NCBI GenBank assembly: GCA_947579605.1
Contig: OX388329.1
Span: forward strand, 1,513,153 to 1,577,152
DNA: 64,000 bases
Direction of reading: 5' to 3'
Source: Athripsodes cinereus
Taxonomy: Eukaryota > Arthropoda > Insecta > Trichoptera > Leptoceridae
A program made the translations under genes and the position numbers. Below are positions 34,530-48,200 of the stretch, piece after piece. Numbering within the stretch: the stretch's first letter is position 1; each line of letters starts with the position of its first letter. The notes under the pieces are model-generated. The model did not search any database. It was not told the DNA's origin and saw only the letters and a program-made list of their open reading frames with translations.

Positions 34530-35374
34530 CAACACTGAAACATTAAATTTAAAATTAATTGCTATTTCCGGGTGGGCTGTGGCCGCTGTGGGTCTCCTTC
34601 ATTGACCATTGTGTTTCTATTGTCCAAAGCTCCCGGCAAAAAGGAGTGTCTTTAGCTTCTGAAGCTTCCACTATTCGATTATATTGTCGATGTAGGAATA
34701 CTTGAATTGTACAGAACAGTATAAGTTTCCTCAGCCCTCCTTCACCTGGTCACTCCATCTCATCGGTGCACATCCCCTTGTTATGTTGCCCTCCACATTT
34801 CTGGTTAGAAATGGAACAAAAGAAAAAGTTGATAGGATAAGAGAATACGTTTTTTTGTACTATCGTGTAGTTAGTCTATGTATGATACATAATATTATTA
34901 CTATCACATAATAGAATCATGCATTGATTTCATACTTGATTACGCGAAACGTAAGTACTATGCATACCTTCTTGTATATAATATTCATCAGTATCGTCTA
35001 AATGATGTTAATAAAATTCCGTATATTGTAATTAGCTGTAGTGGTATTCGCAGTATGTGTTTTGTAACTAACTAACTATTAATGGTTGCATTATAGCAAA
35101 ATAATATGTAGGTATTATTTTATCCCGCTCCGTTGCGGGTTTCGTGTCTACCACCAATAATAAACCTACAATACATATTATTTAATAATACTGTGTTATT
35201 ATTATTATTATTCCGCCGTTATTATGTAGGGCAAATCACACCGGCACTTGGTTAGTTGGTTGCCTTGTCTTCCTTTACCTCGTTATACTAATAATAATAT
35301 ATTGGGTGATTATGCGTAATATTTATATCATTTTACATATCTTGTATTTACTACTATTACTACTACTACTGCCA
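34530..35374. other. No gene recognised; hairpin near 35123
   Basis: CCCGCTCCGTTGCGGG at 35123-35138 is a short GC hairpin, possibly a transposon end. Short ATT microsatellites lie near 35190-35213. Confidence 0.4.
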
Positions 35375-35440
35375 TACCATCACGGCATATCCCACAAGTA
35401 TAGAAGCTAGCAGATAAGCCACATGCACCAAACGTCACAA
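35375..35440 (-). repeat. SINE-like repeat, end fragment
   Basis: TACCATCACGGCATATCCCA then AGCTAGCAGATAAGCCACAT, as in the first 60 bp of 12690-12955. Confidence 0.6.
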
Positions 35441-35607
35441 TCTTTCAACTTCACCGACCACCAGTGACTAACTTCTTCAACTTTTCAGAGCTCTTATTAA
35501 TTCTTATGCTTCTGAGAGTGAATATTTTTTTAAAGATATATCTGGGTTTTTGTTATACAACCTTATACACCTTTCACAGTAAGCTAAAATCTTGTGTTAT
35601 GAAAGGG

Positions 35608-35692
35608 GAGTTTGCCGGCACTTGGGATCGAACCACGGACCTCATGTGTACGAGGCAGAGACTCTGCTTCCAGGCTACCGACGAACTCAAAT
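35608..35692 (-). mobile_element. tRNA-derived SINE head
   Basis: The minus strand holds an A-box-like GTAGCCTGGAAGC and a B-box GGTTCGATCCC at tRNA-like spacing. It is unlike the head at 27222, so it is a different SINE or tRNA relic. Confidence 0.6.
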
Positions 35693-36330
35693 AATATAAG
35701 GGATGCTTTGTATAAACAGCTAAGTTTGTTCTATTCATCCTTGGCTGTTCCATTTTGACGTGTTTCCTCTGTCTAGTTTTGTATTCATGTATCTTATCAG
35801 ATGGAATTATATAATGTTGATATTACAAGCCCACCCCTCAATTTGTTATCATCTTAGCTATCAATGCATCCAGATTATTTTGGTAATACTGAGTAGGTCA
35901 TACATTCTTTATGATTAATTTGATATCTGTTATCAAAAAAATGAATGTTTAATGTATTAATTAAATACATCCTAAAAGTCCTCGTATAAAGGCAATACCT
36001 ACGAGTATAGTTATCTTATTTAAATCCCTTCCTCTATGTATATTAGTAATATTGTGTTACAATATAAGGATACCTGTCATTTCTTATCATATCGTTAAAC
36101 AAACTTAGGTTTTATTAGGCGTGTATGTGTGTGTGTGTATATTATGTGCCTACATACTCCTCAGTTAATGTTACCTGTTTTATATTTTATATTACCTGAA
36201 CTCGGATTGGTGTGTGGTGCTTAGGACCGATATTTTAAAAGTCCCTTTAAAATGAAACTAATTCGTCTTTTTTTATATAAATATATTAATCTGCATTTAA
36301 ATTAAATCCAAATATAACCCATTCACCCTT
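35693..36330. other. No feature seen
   Basis: A (GT)n tract lies near 36123-36140; nothing else is seen. Confidence 0.4.
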
Positions 36331-36331
36331 A

Positions 36332-36425
36332 CTTGTGTTGTGAGTTGGTTGATAGCGTGTGAAATCAAACCCAGCATGTCTCGGTTCTAAGTCCAAGACC
36401 GTTCCATCAGACAGCCAATCATCTT
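36332..36425 (-). repeat. tRNA-like relic
   Basis: The minus strand shows TGGCTGTCTGATGG (A-box position) and GGGTTTGATTTC (B-box position) with tRNA-like spacing. Diverged; SINE or tRNA pseudogene. Confidence 0.4.
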
Positions 36426-36429
36426 TTTT

Positions 36430-36665
36430 ATGCAGTAAACTTTTATTTTTACTAATGAAATAAAAAAAAACAACAAATGTTTTTTCTACTCTTTTGTTTA
36501 GTATTTAGGGAGACGTCTTTCTTCTTGTTAGGACATTGTCAGTCTCAATGCGATATAAGACGAAAAGCGTCTTTATAAATAGTAAACAATATAGTAAAAA
36601 CAACATTTCATTATAGAATTGCACTACTTAAACACCGACACAGTAAATATTCTATTATTGCAACC
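36430..36665. repeat. Diverged hammerhead-family foldback
   Basis: Minus strand: GACAATGTCCTAACAAGAAG, AAAGACGTCTCCC. The right end reads GCACTACTTAAACACCGACA, the same tail type as at 16223 and inverted at 37978. The core is degraded. Confidence 0.5.
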
Positions 36666-37970
36666 ATTTTACATCAATATTTAAAGTAGAGATGAGTGAT
36701 CCTCTGTGATAATTAGAATTCCTTATTATTCTCAAAAATACAAAGTCAATCAGCGTACAATTTGGATATTAATCATAAAAATAAATCAAAATAATATATG
36801 TCCATAAGGGCTGGTACGGATTTTAGGATTACTCTACGTATCACTTATGTTTTAAAGTCGTTCTGTTATGTTGAGGTTTACTGGATAAAAAGTACAATAA
36901 TATTATCTACTCTTGTTAAGAAGGACTCTATAATAAGAGTTACCCTAAGTACACATTGAAATATCGGGTTTGAGTTTTGTGGAGGTACGCTGTGATACGA
37001 TTATACTACCTACATACATAATGTGCTTTATCAGTGGGGATAATTAAACCCTTAATAAACATATTACGAGTCGCTTTTATGGGATTATGTAGACTCAATC
37101 TGATAACCATTTGTGGGAATCGCTTCATTAACAATACACATATTATTATGTACATTCAACATGTTGTGTGCCCTCAAACGGGCTATATATTATATTATAG
37201 TGAGACCTCAAAACTTAAATCCATATCGCTGTATATGTACCTATTATAATATGTCCTATATGTCCCAGTATCGTTCAATCGTTCTCGACAGCATTTACTT
37301 TTTTACCCCCCTGGTAGCAGAACAAACATAATACCAAACTCTCCTGTCGGAAAGGCTATAAAATTGTTTAATAATTTGAATGTTCATGTCAAAAGAGTTA
37401 GAAGCCTATTCTATGTTTGGCGACACTACGGAATAGATACAGAACCATAGCACACTGACTGATATTATTCTTTATATATGTTAAGATTAGATTTTCGGTA
37501 TATCGAATGGGTGAACCGTAGGAAAAAAAAATCAGTTTTAATTTAGTCAGGGTTAAATTTAGGCATGTCTAGTAAACCAAGTCTAAACATGCATTTTGTT
37601 ATTTTGAAAGCGAATTTCTGACATTCATTATCTATCTTGTCACTAGAGGTCCGTTATATAATACCTATCGTTCTACTATTGAAACCGGCCACGATGTGAT
37701 GAAAAATATGAATAGGCAAAAAAAATATATAAAAGACGCTGACCCGTGTAAATTGGGACATATATCTATACTTGACTCGTTGCTTTTATTTGATTTTCCT
37801 AGACTAATGACATAATATTTACTCTTTATAAATTTTGCTCTATGTTCTCTCGTTAGGCATGCATTCGTGTCGTCCATTAGCTAATTTAATCAAAACGTCA
37901 AAACACCCTTCCAATCATCTCCCATGGAGTATAGATTTTACGTTGTAGGTACCTGTCAACAAATACTTAA
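36666..37970. other. No gene recognised
   Basis: AT-rich; no supported gene. Confidence 0.4.
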
Positions 37971-37974
37971 CATT

Positions 37975-38100
37975 CACTGTGTCGGTGTTTACGTAGTAGA
38001 ATTTCATAATGAAATAAAAAAGCAAATGTTTAAAAAGACGTCTCTATCTCAAAAAAAACATTTATTTTTTAATTTCATTTAATAAGACTACACTGTTTTC
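37975..38100 (-). repeat. Diverged hammerhead-family fragment
   Basis: CACTGTGTCGGTGTTTACGT and AGTAGAATTTCATAATGAAA, then AAAGACGTCTCTATCTC. The tail is the reverse complement of that at 36637-36657, and GACGTCTCT matches the core of 15992-16251. Confidence 0.5.
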
Positions 38101-38558
38101 TTACCAGAATTAGACTTTCCATCGTTGCAATAAGGAAGTGAATTTCTTAGGATTGGGATGGACCTTAAGATGGTTTTCATTTCTAACATATTGTCACTAC
38201 ACTAAAGTGTTTACAATCATAATAAGTTAAAATAATAGTATTAATTAGGTACGTATTGATTTAGTTGACATTTGCTTGGTAAAACTCCGTATTAATTTAT
38301 GTAAAGAAACATAAATGGTTTAAATTTTTCAATTTTACAATTCTATATGAATCAACAACAAATATATACAATTAATTATATCAATAAGCAAACCAATTAA
38401 GATCCCTTCCTTACCAATTAATGAACATAAGTTTGAGGAACTTTAATAAATGAAAAGATACAGGAAGAATTAAAAATGCTAAAACACAATATAAAAATGT
38501 GAAAAAATGTAAAATATGTAAAAACACATAAAAATGCACACATCCTCCAAAGTCCACA

Positions 38559-38678
38559 AATTTTTAATAACTTTACGATCTGATTTCGACTTACAAAATC
38601 ATTGTCAAACTCAGTGTAAATAAAATAGTATGTCAATGACTTTGTAAGTCGAAACCAGGTAATTAAATTATTAAAAAT
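38559..38678. repeat. Foldback repeat
   Basis: Arms 38559-38606 and 38631-38678 are largely complementary (TTTCGACTTACAAAATCATT with AATGACTTTGTAAGTCGAAA; TTTTTAATAA with TTATTAAAAA). No coding potential. Confidence 0.65.
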
Positions 38679-40540
38679 CAAAAAAACCATTTGCGTTTCT
38701 TTAAATGAGATAGGTATTGTATTGAAAAGTGACCGTAGCACCCTAACACATAGTTTCTCAGGTGGCATATTATTTTTATAAAAGTTTGCGATCTTATTAT
38801 ACAAATAACACTGTCTGCGTGTCAGTGAGTCATCATTTCATTGTCTTGTATGAATATGCCATGCCCAAATTCAGTCGTTGCAAAATTTCAGCAAAACTGC
38901 ATTACTACGAGTATTATAATAATAAAGCAGCTTTCGCTTAAGCAACTTCTTATTATAACTTGTCTTGTAAGGCTTGCACCTTCATTCAATAGAATTGTGA
39001 GCATTCGATTATTATAATTACGGACGTGTTTCAAGTTAGTGTACTAATGTCTATCATTCGGGTAGGTGTATGTTGTATAACTGGTTTAATCCACCAGGAT
39101 TATTATAATATAATAATAATAATAGTACGCCTTTATAGTTATATATTTTTTTGTCCTTTGTTTCGTTGTGATTTGTTTTCTGATCTTGTTGTTGTTAATG
39201 TTGATGGAGACGCTACACTTCAGTGGAGATTATGTACGCTTCTACCGCTTGTGGTGGATGAATAATTTTATTTGATAGTTTTTTTTACGTAATAGAATTA
39301 TTATCGAGTAAAAAATGTTATTGTTATTATTATTTAATCGCGTTCCGATCGACCTGCCATATACAAATAACGCGGGGAGATTATCAAACTCAATCACTAC
39401 TACAACTAGCCTTCTTACAAAAGTTTTTCACTGTATTATTGTTATCATATTTCGACATTCAAGTATTAACTTTGTATCTGTTGTAAATATTAGGTAAAAT
39501 GTATCCAAATAAACAGCTTATTAATAATTGTCAGTTTTTGTTATTCTGATGACCTCGGACTGTGGCGCTGCGCTTCTTCCGTGTTGCTATCGTTCACGAC
39601 CGAGTTTCTACGTCCTTGATAATATTATTATTTATTTATTTTATTTATTTATACATAAATCCACGGCGTGAGCCTTTTACATGTTAAAAATATAAAACAA
39701 AAACAAACATAATTCTCATTTACAACACAGTTGGAACAGAACAACAACTGGCGAAGAAACAATACAATTGGAAATCAAACTATAACAATTATAAAATGAG
39801 TCAAAACAAAACAATTAGAAAAGTCAAAACATTGTGGTGAGAGTGTAAATGTCAACAAAGGTTTGATAAATGTCAAGAACAATTATTTTGATACAGTAAG
39901 GAGATGTCAAGTAGATAGAAGAAAAAAAAAATTATATATATGAATTGTAATAGATAATTAAAATGTCAAAAAAAAATAATAATCAATTCAGCAAGATGTT
40001 AGAAATTAAATAGGTATATATCAATTATATAATAAATTGTCACTAGTAGATGAAGGAACAATAATACAAATGCAATTATATTTCGCTACTTTCAGTTTGT
40101 AAAGGATTTTTCTCACGATATTATCAAAAACTATTCCAATCCTCGCGTGCACCAAAATATTAAATAATACATTATTATATTATTTATGTGACCATCTTAC
40201 CGCTTAGCACTGACATCTGCAAGTATATCAATACTATGAATAAATACTTTTGGTCTTGATTATCTTATGATGTAGTTCTAATAACTCTTCCAGGTAGATA
40301 GGTTGAGAAATATTTTGTAACATAGATAACATTAATATAACATATCGAATGTTTTTTGGACGGCTTAGTTTGTACAAACTAATGATGTCCAGATTATTCT
40401 AATACACGTGACCGCTTAATGTACAAAATTTGTGTAAAGCTGTAAACATGTGGGAGGACCAATCAATGTACTGTGTGTATTGTTGTAGTGAAGTGTTCAA
40501 TAAGATGGGGGACGTTTGAGGAGTAATCAATTGTCACTAG
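38679..40540. other. Upstream flank of the 40553 exon
   Basis: No repeat is firmly assigned except a block at 39625-39700 (CCACGGCGTGAGCCTTTTACATG) shared with 53680-53705. The last few hundred bases probably include the promoter and 5' UTR of the 40553 exon. I see no distinctive TATA box. Confidence 0.4.
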
Positions 40541-40552
40541 AGCTTCAATAAA

Positions 40553-42458
40553 ATGAAGCCGCTGTCTTTCGAAAACATCAAGCGGTTGATGGGAGGTGGA
40601 AGAAAGAACAATGAAAAAGAAACTTCCTTCAAGAGAAGTGATTCCTTCAAAAGGATATCCATCAGAAAGAATTATTTAGACAGAGGCGGAAAGAAAAAGC
40701 AAAAGGGTGACCTAGCCAATGTACAACTCTTCAATGAAGAGAGTAAACTGGAAGAGTACCACATAACACCGTCCAATTCCGGTAAAAAGAAGCCCAATAA
40801 AGTAGAGAATATTTATATGAAAGCTCCGCAGTTTATGCTTAGACCTGTTAATGATTATGAAAAACTTAAAGAGGAATTTTCTGAGCGAAGTTCCGTCGCG
40901 AAAAACCAAAAATCAAGAGAAGTATGCACTCAAACGGATGAAAGTGGCTTCTCGCAATGTAGTTCCAGTCAAACAGACGACGTTAGACGTCTTACAGAAG
41001 AGTGCAGTCAGTCATGTGCGAGCTCCTTAAAGAAGAAACCAGTGGTAGCCGAGGTTAGCAGGGAGGCCTCCGTGGAAAGTAAGAAGGAGAATTTACCTAG
41101 CAAGAAAGCTAGTCACATCTCTTATAAAAAATATTTTAACTTTATGTCGAAGAATGTACCTGAAAAGATTATCATTCACGTGCCGGCATCAGAAGAAGTG
41201 CCGATGTCACTACCATCTTACCGTCCAGATACTACGAACTCAACTTTTCTATCGGAGGACGAATGTCATTCCATGCTTATATTTCCTGATACAGCCAAAA
41301 GAGACGATAGCGATGACTCGGCAGTAGAAATTTCTACATCTACAAATAATACAACACAGATTTTAAAATTTGACAGATCACCGATATTTTCTCCAAGGCA
41401 AAACTTTCACTTGTCATCACCTCCTCCTTCATTGATTCCTGATCTGAGCTATGAGTCAGGCCGAGGGGATGAGATGAGATCGTTGTCAGTTAGCCTCGGC
41501 AGAATATGGATGGATGCACCACTCTCCGTGTCAACGAGCACGTCTCGTACAGATGTTCCTAAAGAAGAAAGGCATGAGATTACTTCTGATTCTAGGGTGG
41601 CACATAACTCGTTGGATAGCGCCCTCAAGTCAAATAAAGACGAGGTCGTTGTCGTCGGTGGACTACAGAAAAATAAGATCGTAAAAACCGGTATCGCAGA
41701 TATGTTTTCGAGCAAAGATTCCGGTTTTTCTCTATCTCTGTCTTCGCATAAACTTACCGAGTCTGAATGTGATCAAAAGACATTCTCTAGTGGATTTTTC
41801 CTCAACACCAAACAATCTGTGTTTGGGAACAAAAACGATTTCGAAATTCCACTTGAAAAGGGGCGCAGCTCTGTAAGAAGAATCAGTTTTAAATGTAAAA
41901 AGGGAACGCGGAAATCTGCGAGACGAAAAAAGCAACAATCAACAAAATGTAAAAATGATATTTATACTGTGGTAGTACGACGTCCTCCTAGATCTATCAC
42001 CACTTTGACACTAGATCCTCTTATATTTGTACCACCAGAGAAACGGAATCCCGTTGTAAAGCGTAAAAAATCTTTCAAATACGGTGAGGAAATCAGAAGA
42101 TGTTACATTCGAGATCCAGTATCTATTTCGTATGATACTGAAGTAGAAACGGATGAAGATCTATACGAGTACATAACTATAGACTCGATTAACAAAGATA
42201 AAGTTCAAACTAGTTGTAGCGAAGGGAGTACTTTGCCTAAAGACAGTGTGTCTCGAGGTTCAAGTAGCAAAGCCAGCAAATATCCATCATTGTTGAACTC
42301 GCATTCTTCATCTTATGACTCTCTGTACGGCCAAGTTGAAGAAGAGGAAGCATTGCCTTTGTACGTGCCACCTGGAGTATCTCCTGTACCAGCGAGACGT
42401 CCAGCAAGACGGAGACCTTCTAGAAGGAAGAACTCGTATAAAATAAGAAAAGGATTTG
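40553..42458 (+). CDS. First coding exon, Ser/Lys-rich; candidate alternative first exon of DIP2
   Basis: 635 codons plus one base. The ATG at 40553 has a good context (AAAATGA) and an in-frame TAG 13 bases upstream. The reading frame ends a few codons after a consensus donor TTG|GTGAGTAT at 42458/42459, so splicing is more likely than the stop at 42467. The protein is hydrophilic and probably disordered: basic N-terminus (SFKRSDSFKRISIRKNYLDR), Ser/Thr-rich middle, acidic YDTEVETDEDLYEYITID, then a Pro/Arg end (PARRPARRRPSRRK). No catalytic domain or signal peptide. The phase-1 donor joins the DIP2 exon at 62024 to give RKGF-G-DITQ. Family not recognised; a separate gene is possible. That it codes seems firm; membership in DIP2 is inference. 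Confidence 0.8.
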
Positions 42459-42777
42459 GTGAGTATTGAATGCATTTATAATATTTACCCATACAATTAA
42501 AAGGGCATATTGACTAAAAAGATTTTTTGTATTAAAATAAACCCTGTATCTTTTTAATTTGTTTATAGTATTATTATTTTTATATGCACAAACAGTAGAA
42601 TATTGGATAAAGATACTATATTAGAAGACAACAAAAACACTGTTTCATATCTTCCATGAAAATGAAAGATTTTTCTCAGTCTTCGATAATTATTCTTTGG
42701 TAACTAAAACCTACATTTTTGTTTTCATCTTAAAGTTTTGTGTTCGAGTATAAAAAGTTTTAAATGATAACTGTTTA

Positions 42778-42812
42778 CTCCGCAAGGGACGTAGCGTGAT
42801 GGTATGTATATA
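42778..42812 (+). repeat. Tiny LINE-end relic
   Basis: CTCCGCAAGGGACGTAGCGTGATGGTATGT matches the CCTCGCGGGGTAGG...TACCATCACG ends (inverted) seen at 24215. Confidence 0.35.
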
Positions 42813-43873
42813 ATAATAATAGTATGTATGTTTAAACAAATAATTTATGTTAATGTTTATTATGTATTTCATTGTTATACAATGTCGAAATCGCATCAGC
42901 AAATCGTTAAATAATTTACCGGAAACTTGGCGATAAATTTCAATGCTATTTTGTATGAATAGGTATATCTAATAATAATATTGTACTTTATTTGTAATAG
43001 TTAATGTAATGTAATCTTATCTAATCTCTATACGCTGTATTAACCAAACCCAGTGGGCCGCCGCGCCGCGGTGCCTTGGTGTACCTATCTAGTTCTAGGC
43101 TCACCTAACAAGAATACCTTCTCAATACGATAAAGGCGTTCATGTTGCCTAACACTCCTGCACATTTACTTATTATTAATATTGGGCAGATTATAATAAT
43201 CAATATTTACATTGGACAAGGCCTACTTATATTAATTTATTCTTAGTTTAATCGATGGTAACAGTAATTATTAATGTCTGAAATTGACACAAGCCAAGTA
43301 TAATATTATACAAGTATATGATTTGTGGGTTGAGTTATGAAATTAAGAGTATTAATATGTATTCTATTTTTTAGATAGTAGCCTTATGAAAGTTCATTTT
43401 TATTAATATTAAAATGATTAAGTTAAAAAACACTGTAACTTTAACTTAGAAACTTTCTAAGTTAACGTCGGCTGGCTGGTGTTTTGGAAGGCGCGCTGTG
43501 TGTTTCGAGCTCCCAGAAAAAGAATTCAATTTAGCTAAAAATTGCGGTTATTTGTTAATTTTTTTTGGTTTAAGTTATTATTTTGGTTATCACCAATATA
43601 ATGTAAATATAAGTTTTCTTTTCTAATAATAATTATTGGAAAAAAGTAGGTATTAAGTTTAGTTTTTAGTAGTATTGTTGCAATGCAGGTCGGGTAAGTG
43701 ACATATTATTATTTTGTTATTTTCTTTCAGTCAAGAGTATTACGTTCACTATACGAGTACGGTCATTAATAATAATTTAATTTTTGGTTACTATACTCTG
43801 TTATTACGTTATCTAACTGAATACGAAATTTTGTTTTAATTTTATTTTATACTTTTTTTATCTGTGTTAATTA

Positions 43874-45259
43874 ATGATGGAGAGGGAGCCGCCGGATCCT
43901 GGGGTTCCTCCGGATATTGGAAAGGACAGGCTAAACAGCCTTCCAGAGGTTAGGATGAGTCAGTCGGATGACCTGCCTGAGGTCGGGACGACACAATTAA
44001 AGAGGACGAGACAGTCTTTTTCCCCACCACCAGATGATTCAAAGAGAAATAAGGGAATGGTAAATAATTTACCATTACTTTTATATACTGCAAGGGACAT
44101 GGGTCCATTTATCACTCATGTGCAAATGATGCAAGAGGGTTCTGCAATCAACCCAATTCTCTTTGGCAAGTCATTAAAAAATAATGTCAATAACATAAAA
44201 CAAGGTGGAGTAAAAGCACTTGGAAAATATAAATTATCAGTAGAGTTCGAAACATTGACAGCTGCTAACGAATTTATACACGGTTCGCTTAGCAAACAAT
44301 ACAAGATTTTTATTCCCACGTACAATGTCACACGAATGGGAGTTATTAAAGGGATCCCTAAGGAGATTACTGAGGAAGAACTGCTTAATGAAATAATATG
44401 CCCTGAGGGGTATGGCTCAGTAATAAGAGTCCGCAGACTCAACTATAAAGATAAAATTTCGGAAACTCCTAAATGGCTTCCATCTATGTCTGTCATTGTG
44501 ACTATAGAGGGACAGAAATTACCACCCCACGTTTATTTCAATTACAATAGAATACCGGTGGATACTTACATATTTCCAACTGTCCAGTGTTTCCAGTGTT
44601 GCAGATTTGGACACGTAAAGACTAACTGTAGGTCAAAAGCAAGATGCTTTAAATGCACAGAGGAACATTCAGGAGAAAGCTGTGATATTACGGAAAAAAA
44701 ATGTATTAACTGCAATGGACAGCATAACGCTACGAGCTTTACGTGTCCAGTATACATACGCGAAAAGGAGATAAAACATCTAATGGCAGAAAAAAGCATA
44801 TCATACGTTGAAGCTTCAAGACAAATACCACGAGCAAAAACGTCTTTTGCCGATAAATTAAATTCATTTATCCCCCAACAAAATAATAGCATACCAACAC
44901 AGTCAAACAATCAGATCTCGGAGAGAAAAACAATTTTTAAGTATAAAACACCGACCGCTCATAAGTACTTAGCAAAATCGGTTATTCAACCAAACACAGA
45001 TTTATATATACACCCTAATGGAAACAACTCATACTATTCTAAAGAAAACGGAATTGCACTGAATAATAAACCAAATGACCTACCACTAGAAAATATAATG
45101 TGTACAATTTTAACTGCAATCAACTCTTTGAAAGATTTGATTCAAGGTTTTCCTAATACTGACTTACCGAACAACGCTGCCGAAATAAAACTACAAACGA
45201 AAAACACTCTAGTACAAAATGACCACCAAAAAACCGATACCAATACTTTTACAGAATAA
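43874..45259 (+). CDS. LINE ORF1, zinc-knuckle RNA-binding protein
   Basis: 461 residues. It should package the LINE RNA into a ribonucleoprotein. The N-terminus is Pro/Asp-rich. An RRM-like region lies around residues 65-210 (TARDMGPFITHV ... SVIVTIEGQKLP). It is followed by three zinc knuckles: CFQCCRFGHVKTNC (about 238), CFKCTEEHSGESC and CINCNGQHNATSFTC. The C-terminal third is Asn/Thr-rich and likely disordered. The first ATG is doubled (ATGATGGAG), and I take the first. It overlaps the start of ORF2 by 41 bases in another frame, so ORF2 may rely on re-initiation. No stop or frameshift. Confidence 0.9.
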   Translation: MMEREPPDPGVPPDIGKDRLNSLPEVRMSQSDDLPEVGTTQLKRTRQSFSPPPDDSKRNKGMVNNLPLLLYTARDMGPFITHVQMMQEGSAINPILFGKSLKNNVNNIKQGGVKALGKYKLSVEFETLTAANEFIHGSLSKQYKIFIPTYNVTRMGVIKGIPKEITEEELLNEIICPEGYGSVIRVRRLNYKDKISETPKWLPSMSVIVTIEGQKLPPHVYFNYNRIPVDTYIFPTVQCFQCCRFGHVKTNCRSKARCFKCTEEHSGESCDITEKKCINCNGQHNATSFTCPVYIREKEIKHLMAEKSISYVEASRQIPRAKTSFADKLNSFIPQQNNSIPTQSNNQISERKTIFKYKTPTAHKYLAKSVIQPNTDLYIHPNGNNSYYSKENGIALNNKPNDLPLENIMCTILTAINSLKDLIQGFPNTDLPNNAAEIKLQTKNTLVQNDHQKTDTNTFTE

Positions 45260-48200
45260 TAAAACTAATAGTAACTTTGCAACAAGAAAAAAAATCTTCC
45301 CTAACATTCTCCAATGGAACTGTAGAAGCATTACAAAAAATAAGAACAATTTAGTTGAACTTCTTCATTCAGAGGATATAAATATTGCTGCTCTATCGGA
45401 GACATGGCTGAGAGAAACTACAAACTTCTATCTCAATGGTTACATATGTCATCGATGCGACCGATTCGATGGATATGGAGGAACTGCTATCTTGATTAAA
45501 TGTACAATTCCGCACTCAAGAGTTGATATAATAGCCCCAAATGATGATGTCCAAATCTGTGCAATCTCTCTAGGTGAGCTCACGATTGTATCCGTATACT
45601 GCAAACCGGGATATAAATTTGACACTTCGTGGTGGACCAATATAATTGCAACTCTTCCAGAACCCGTACTGATTGTGGGAGACTTTAATGCTCATTCTAA
45701 ACTTTGGGGGTGTGAAGTCAACGATCGTAGTGGGGATGATGTGTCTGAAATTTTTCTTGATAATTCTAAATTATGTATACTAAATGATGGCTCTGCTACC
45801 AAATTTGCTCACACTAATGAAAAAAAGAGTGCTATAGACCTCACATTTTGCTCTCCCCAATTAGCACCCATCCTTACATGGAAGGTAGCAGAGGACAGGT
45901 ATGGAAGTGATCACTTCCCGGTTATTATTAACAGTTTCAAAATCCAACTGAACATCCTCAACCAGTCGAGGCCCAGATATAGAATCGATTCTCCTAAGGC
46001 TAAAGTATCAGATTTCTTAGCCGAACTTGACTCCATTCCCAAAAATACCAACCTATTTCCTGAATCAACAGATTGTACTGATACATATGAGACACTAGTA
46101 ACAACTATATCCTCTTTAGCCAAAAAATATATACCTTACCATTCCTCATTCCAAAGAATGAAATCATTCCCTGCTCCTTGGTGGGATTCAGCGTGTTCAG
46201 AGGCAGTTGGTAAGAGGAAAGAGGCTGCGAAAAAATATCGAAAGGATATGTCTGTAAAAAACCTTATCGAATATAAACGCATAGAAGCCAAAACTAAACT
46301 ACTGCTTCGCACAAAAAAAAAAGAGGGATGGCATCATTTCTGCAAAAATCTTTCTCCGCAGTCATCCTCGAAGATGGTCTGGGAGATGGTGCGCAGATAT
46401 AGATTGTCCTTTAATCCCACTAAACCACCAATCCCTTTGAATTCCGTCTGGTTTTTCCAATTCATAGATAATCTAGCTCCTCCATATGTTGTCTCAAAAC
46501 AGGAACTCCATTTCCAATACAACAACAGACCTTCCCATAATCTCAATAGCCCATTTTCCTTATTTGAATTACAATCAGTCCTATCACACTTAAAAGATTC
46601 AACACCTGGGCCAGATGATATACCCTATTCATTTATAAAGCTATCCAGTTCATATTTCCAGAATTTCTTTTTAAATATTCTAAATAGTATTTTTGAGTCA
46701 GCACAAATCCCAAACAGCTGGAAAACACAATACATCTTGCCCATAGCAAAGCCAAATAAAAATCCCAATGAAAGTACATCATATAGACCGATTGCTCTGT
46801 CGTCGTGCTTAGCGAAATTGATGGAACACCTCATAAAGAACAGATTATCCTGGTTCTTGGAGCATAATAACTGCCTTGCCCGCAGTCAGTGCGGATTCCG
46901 TAAGGGTAGAAGTACCACGGATGCTTTGAGTATTCTAAGTACTGATATTCGAATCGCCTTTTCGAATAAACATTGCCTGGTTGCTGCATTTCTCGACGTA
47001 GCGTCTGCCTACGATAATGTTCATATACCTACTTTAATAAACAAACTCCATAAACTCGCTGTTCCTTACAAATTAGCCAATGTGATATTTGAAACTCTAA
47101 AAGAACGTACCTTGATATTTTTGGATTCTGGACAAAATTCGGTCATCCGAACCACGCACAAAGGGTTACCCCAAGGATCTGTTTTGAGTCCCCTGTTATA
47201 TTCCGTATATACTCACGATATCGAACGTTCAATACCAAATAATGTTAATATTATTCAATACGCAGATGATCTTACTTTATACTCTGTTAACAAAGACCCT
47301 CTCATAGCATCAGAATCCTTGGAAAAGGCCTTAAATTCTCTCAGTGGATGGCTTGGTGAAAATAATTTGGCACTATCGACTGCCAAATCAAAAGTGGTTG
47401 TGTTTACAAAGAGGAGAAAATTGCCTAAAATTTCAATTGCACTTGAAATTTTAGGCAATAACATTCCGATATGTAAAGAAGTAAAATTTTTGGGTGTCAC
47501 TTTCCAAAGTAATTTACTTTGGACCACTCATATTAGTGACATCGTTGTCAAGTGTAATAAATCGTTTAATTTGATTAAATCAACAACCGGTGTTTGGTGG
47601 GGATCCCATCCAGAAACATTAAAACTACTATACAATGCTTTAGTCAAAACAATTATAGAATACGGATCCATTATTTTCGAACCCATTCCTAAATATTTAA
47701 AGCTTAAGTTGGACAGAATTCAGTTCAAATGCCTCAGACTAATAACCGGCTGTATGAATTCAACCCCTACAAATGTTCTTCAAGTGGAATCGGTGGATCC
47801 TCCCATCAATATCCGTAGGCAATATTTGAGCGACAAATACGTTCTTTCTACGATTTCGACGCAATCACATCCTCTCCTCCCAAAGTTGGCTCAATGTTCA
47901 GAAATTGATAAAATGCAACAGTGTTCTTTAGTCAAAAGTTTCAACAAGTTGTCTCGCACAATAGAGAATAGATTTTGTAGCTATCAAAATCCAATATATG
48001 AGATCCCATATGAGTCGCTTGCGCTTAGACCTGAGATTGAGTTTAACGATGAATGGAGGAAAAGCAACACAGTAGGTCAGCATTCCGAAACAATGAATCA
48101 GCTCTTTGGTGATTGCATTTCAAAGCTAAATAACTTCAACCATATCTATACGGACGGATCGAAGTCTGCGGAAGATCAATTTGTGGGTTGCGCTTTCCTT

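Noticed and set aside
42456..42469. Treating 40553-42469 as a complete single-exon gene
   Set aside because: The stop follows a strong GTGAGT donor by only three codons and the phase fits the DIP2 exon; it is kept as the alternative, not the main call.
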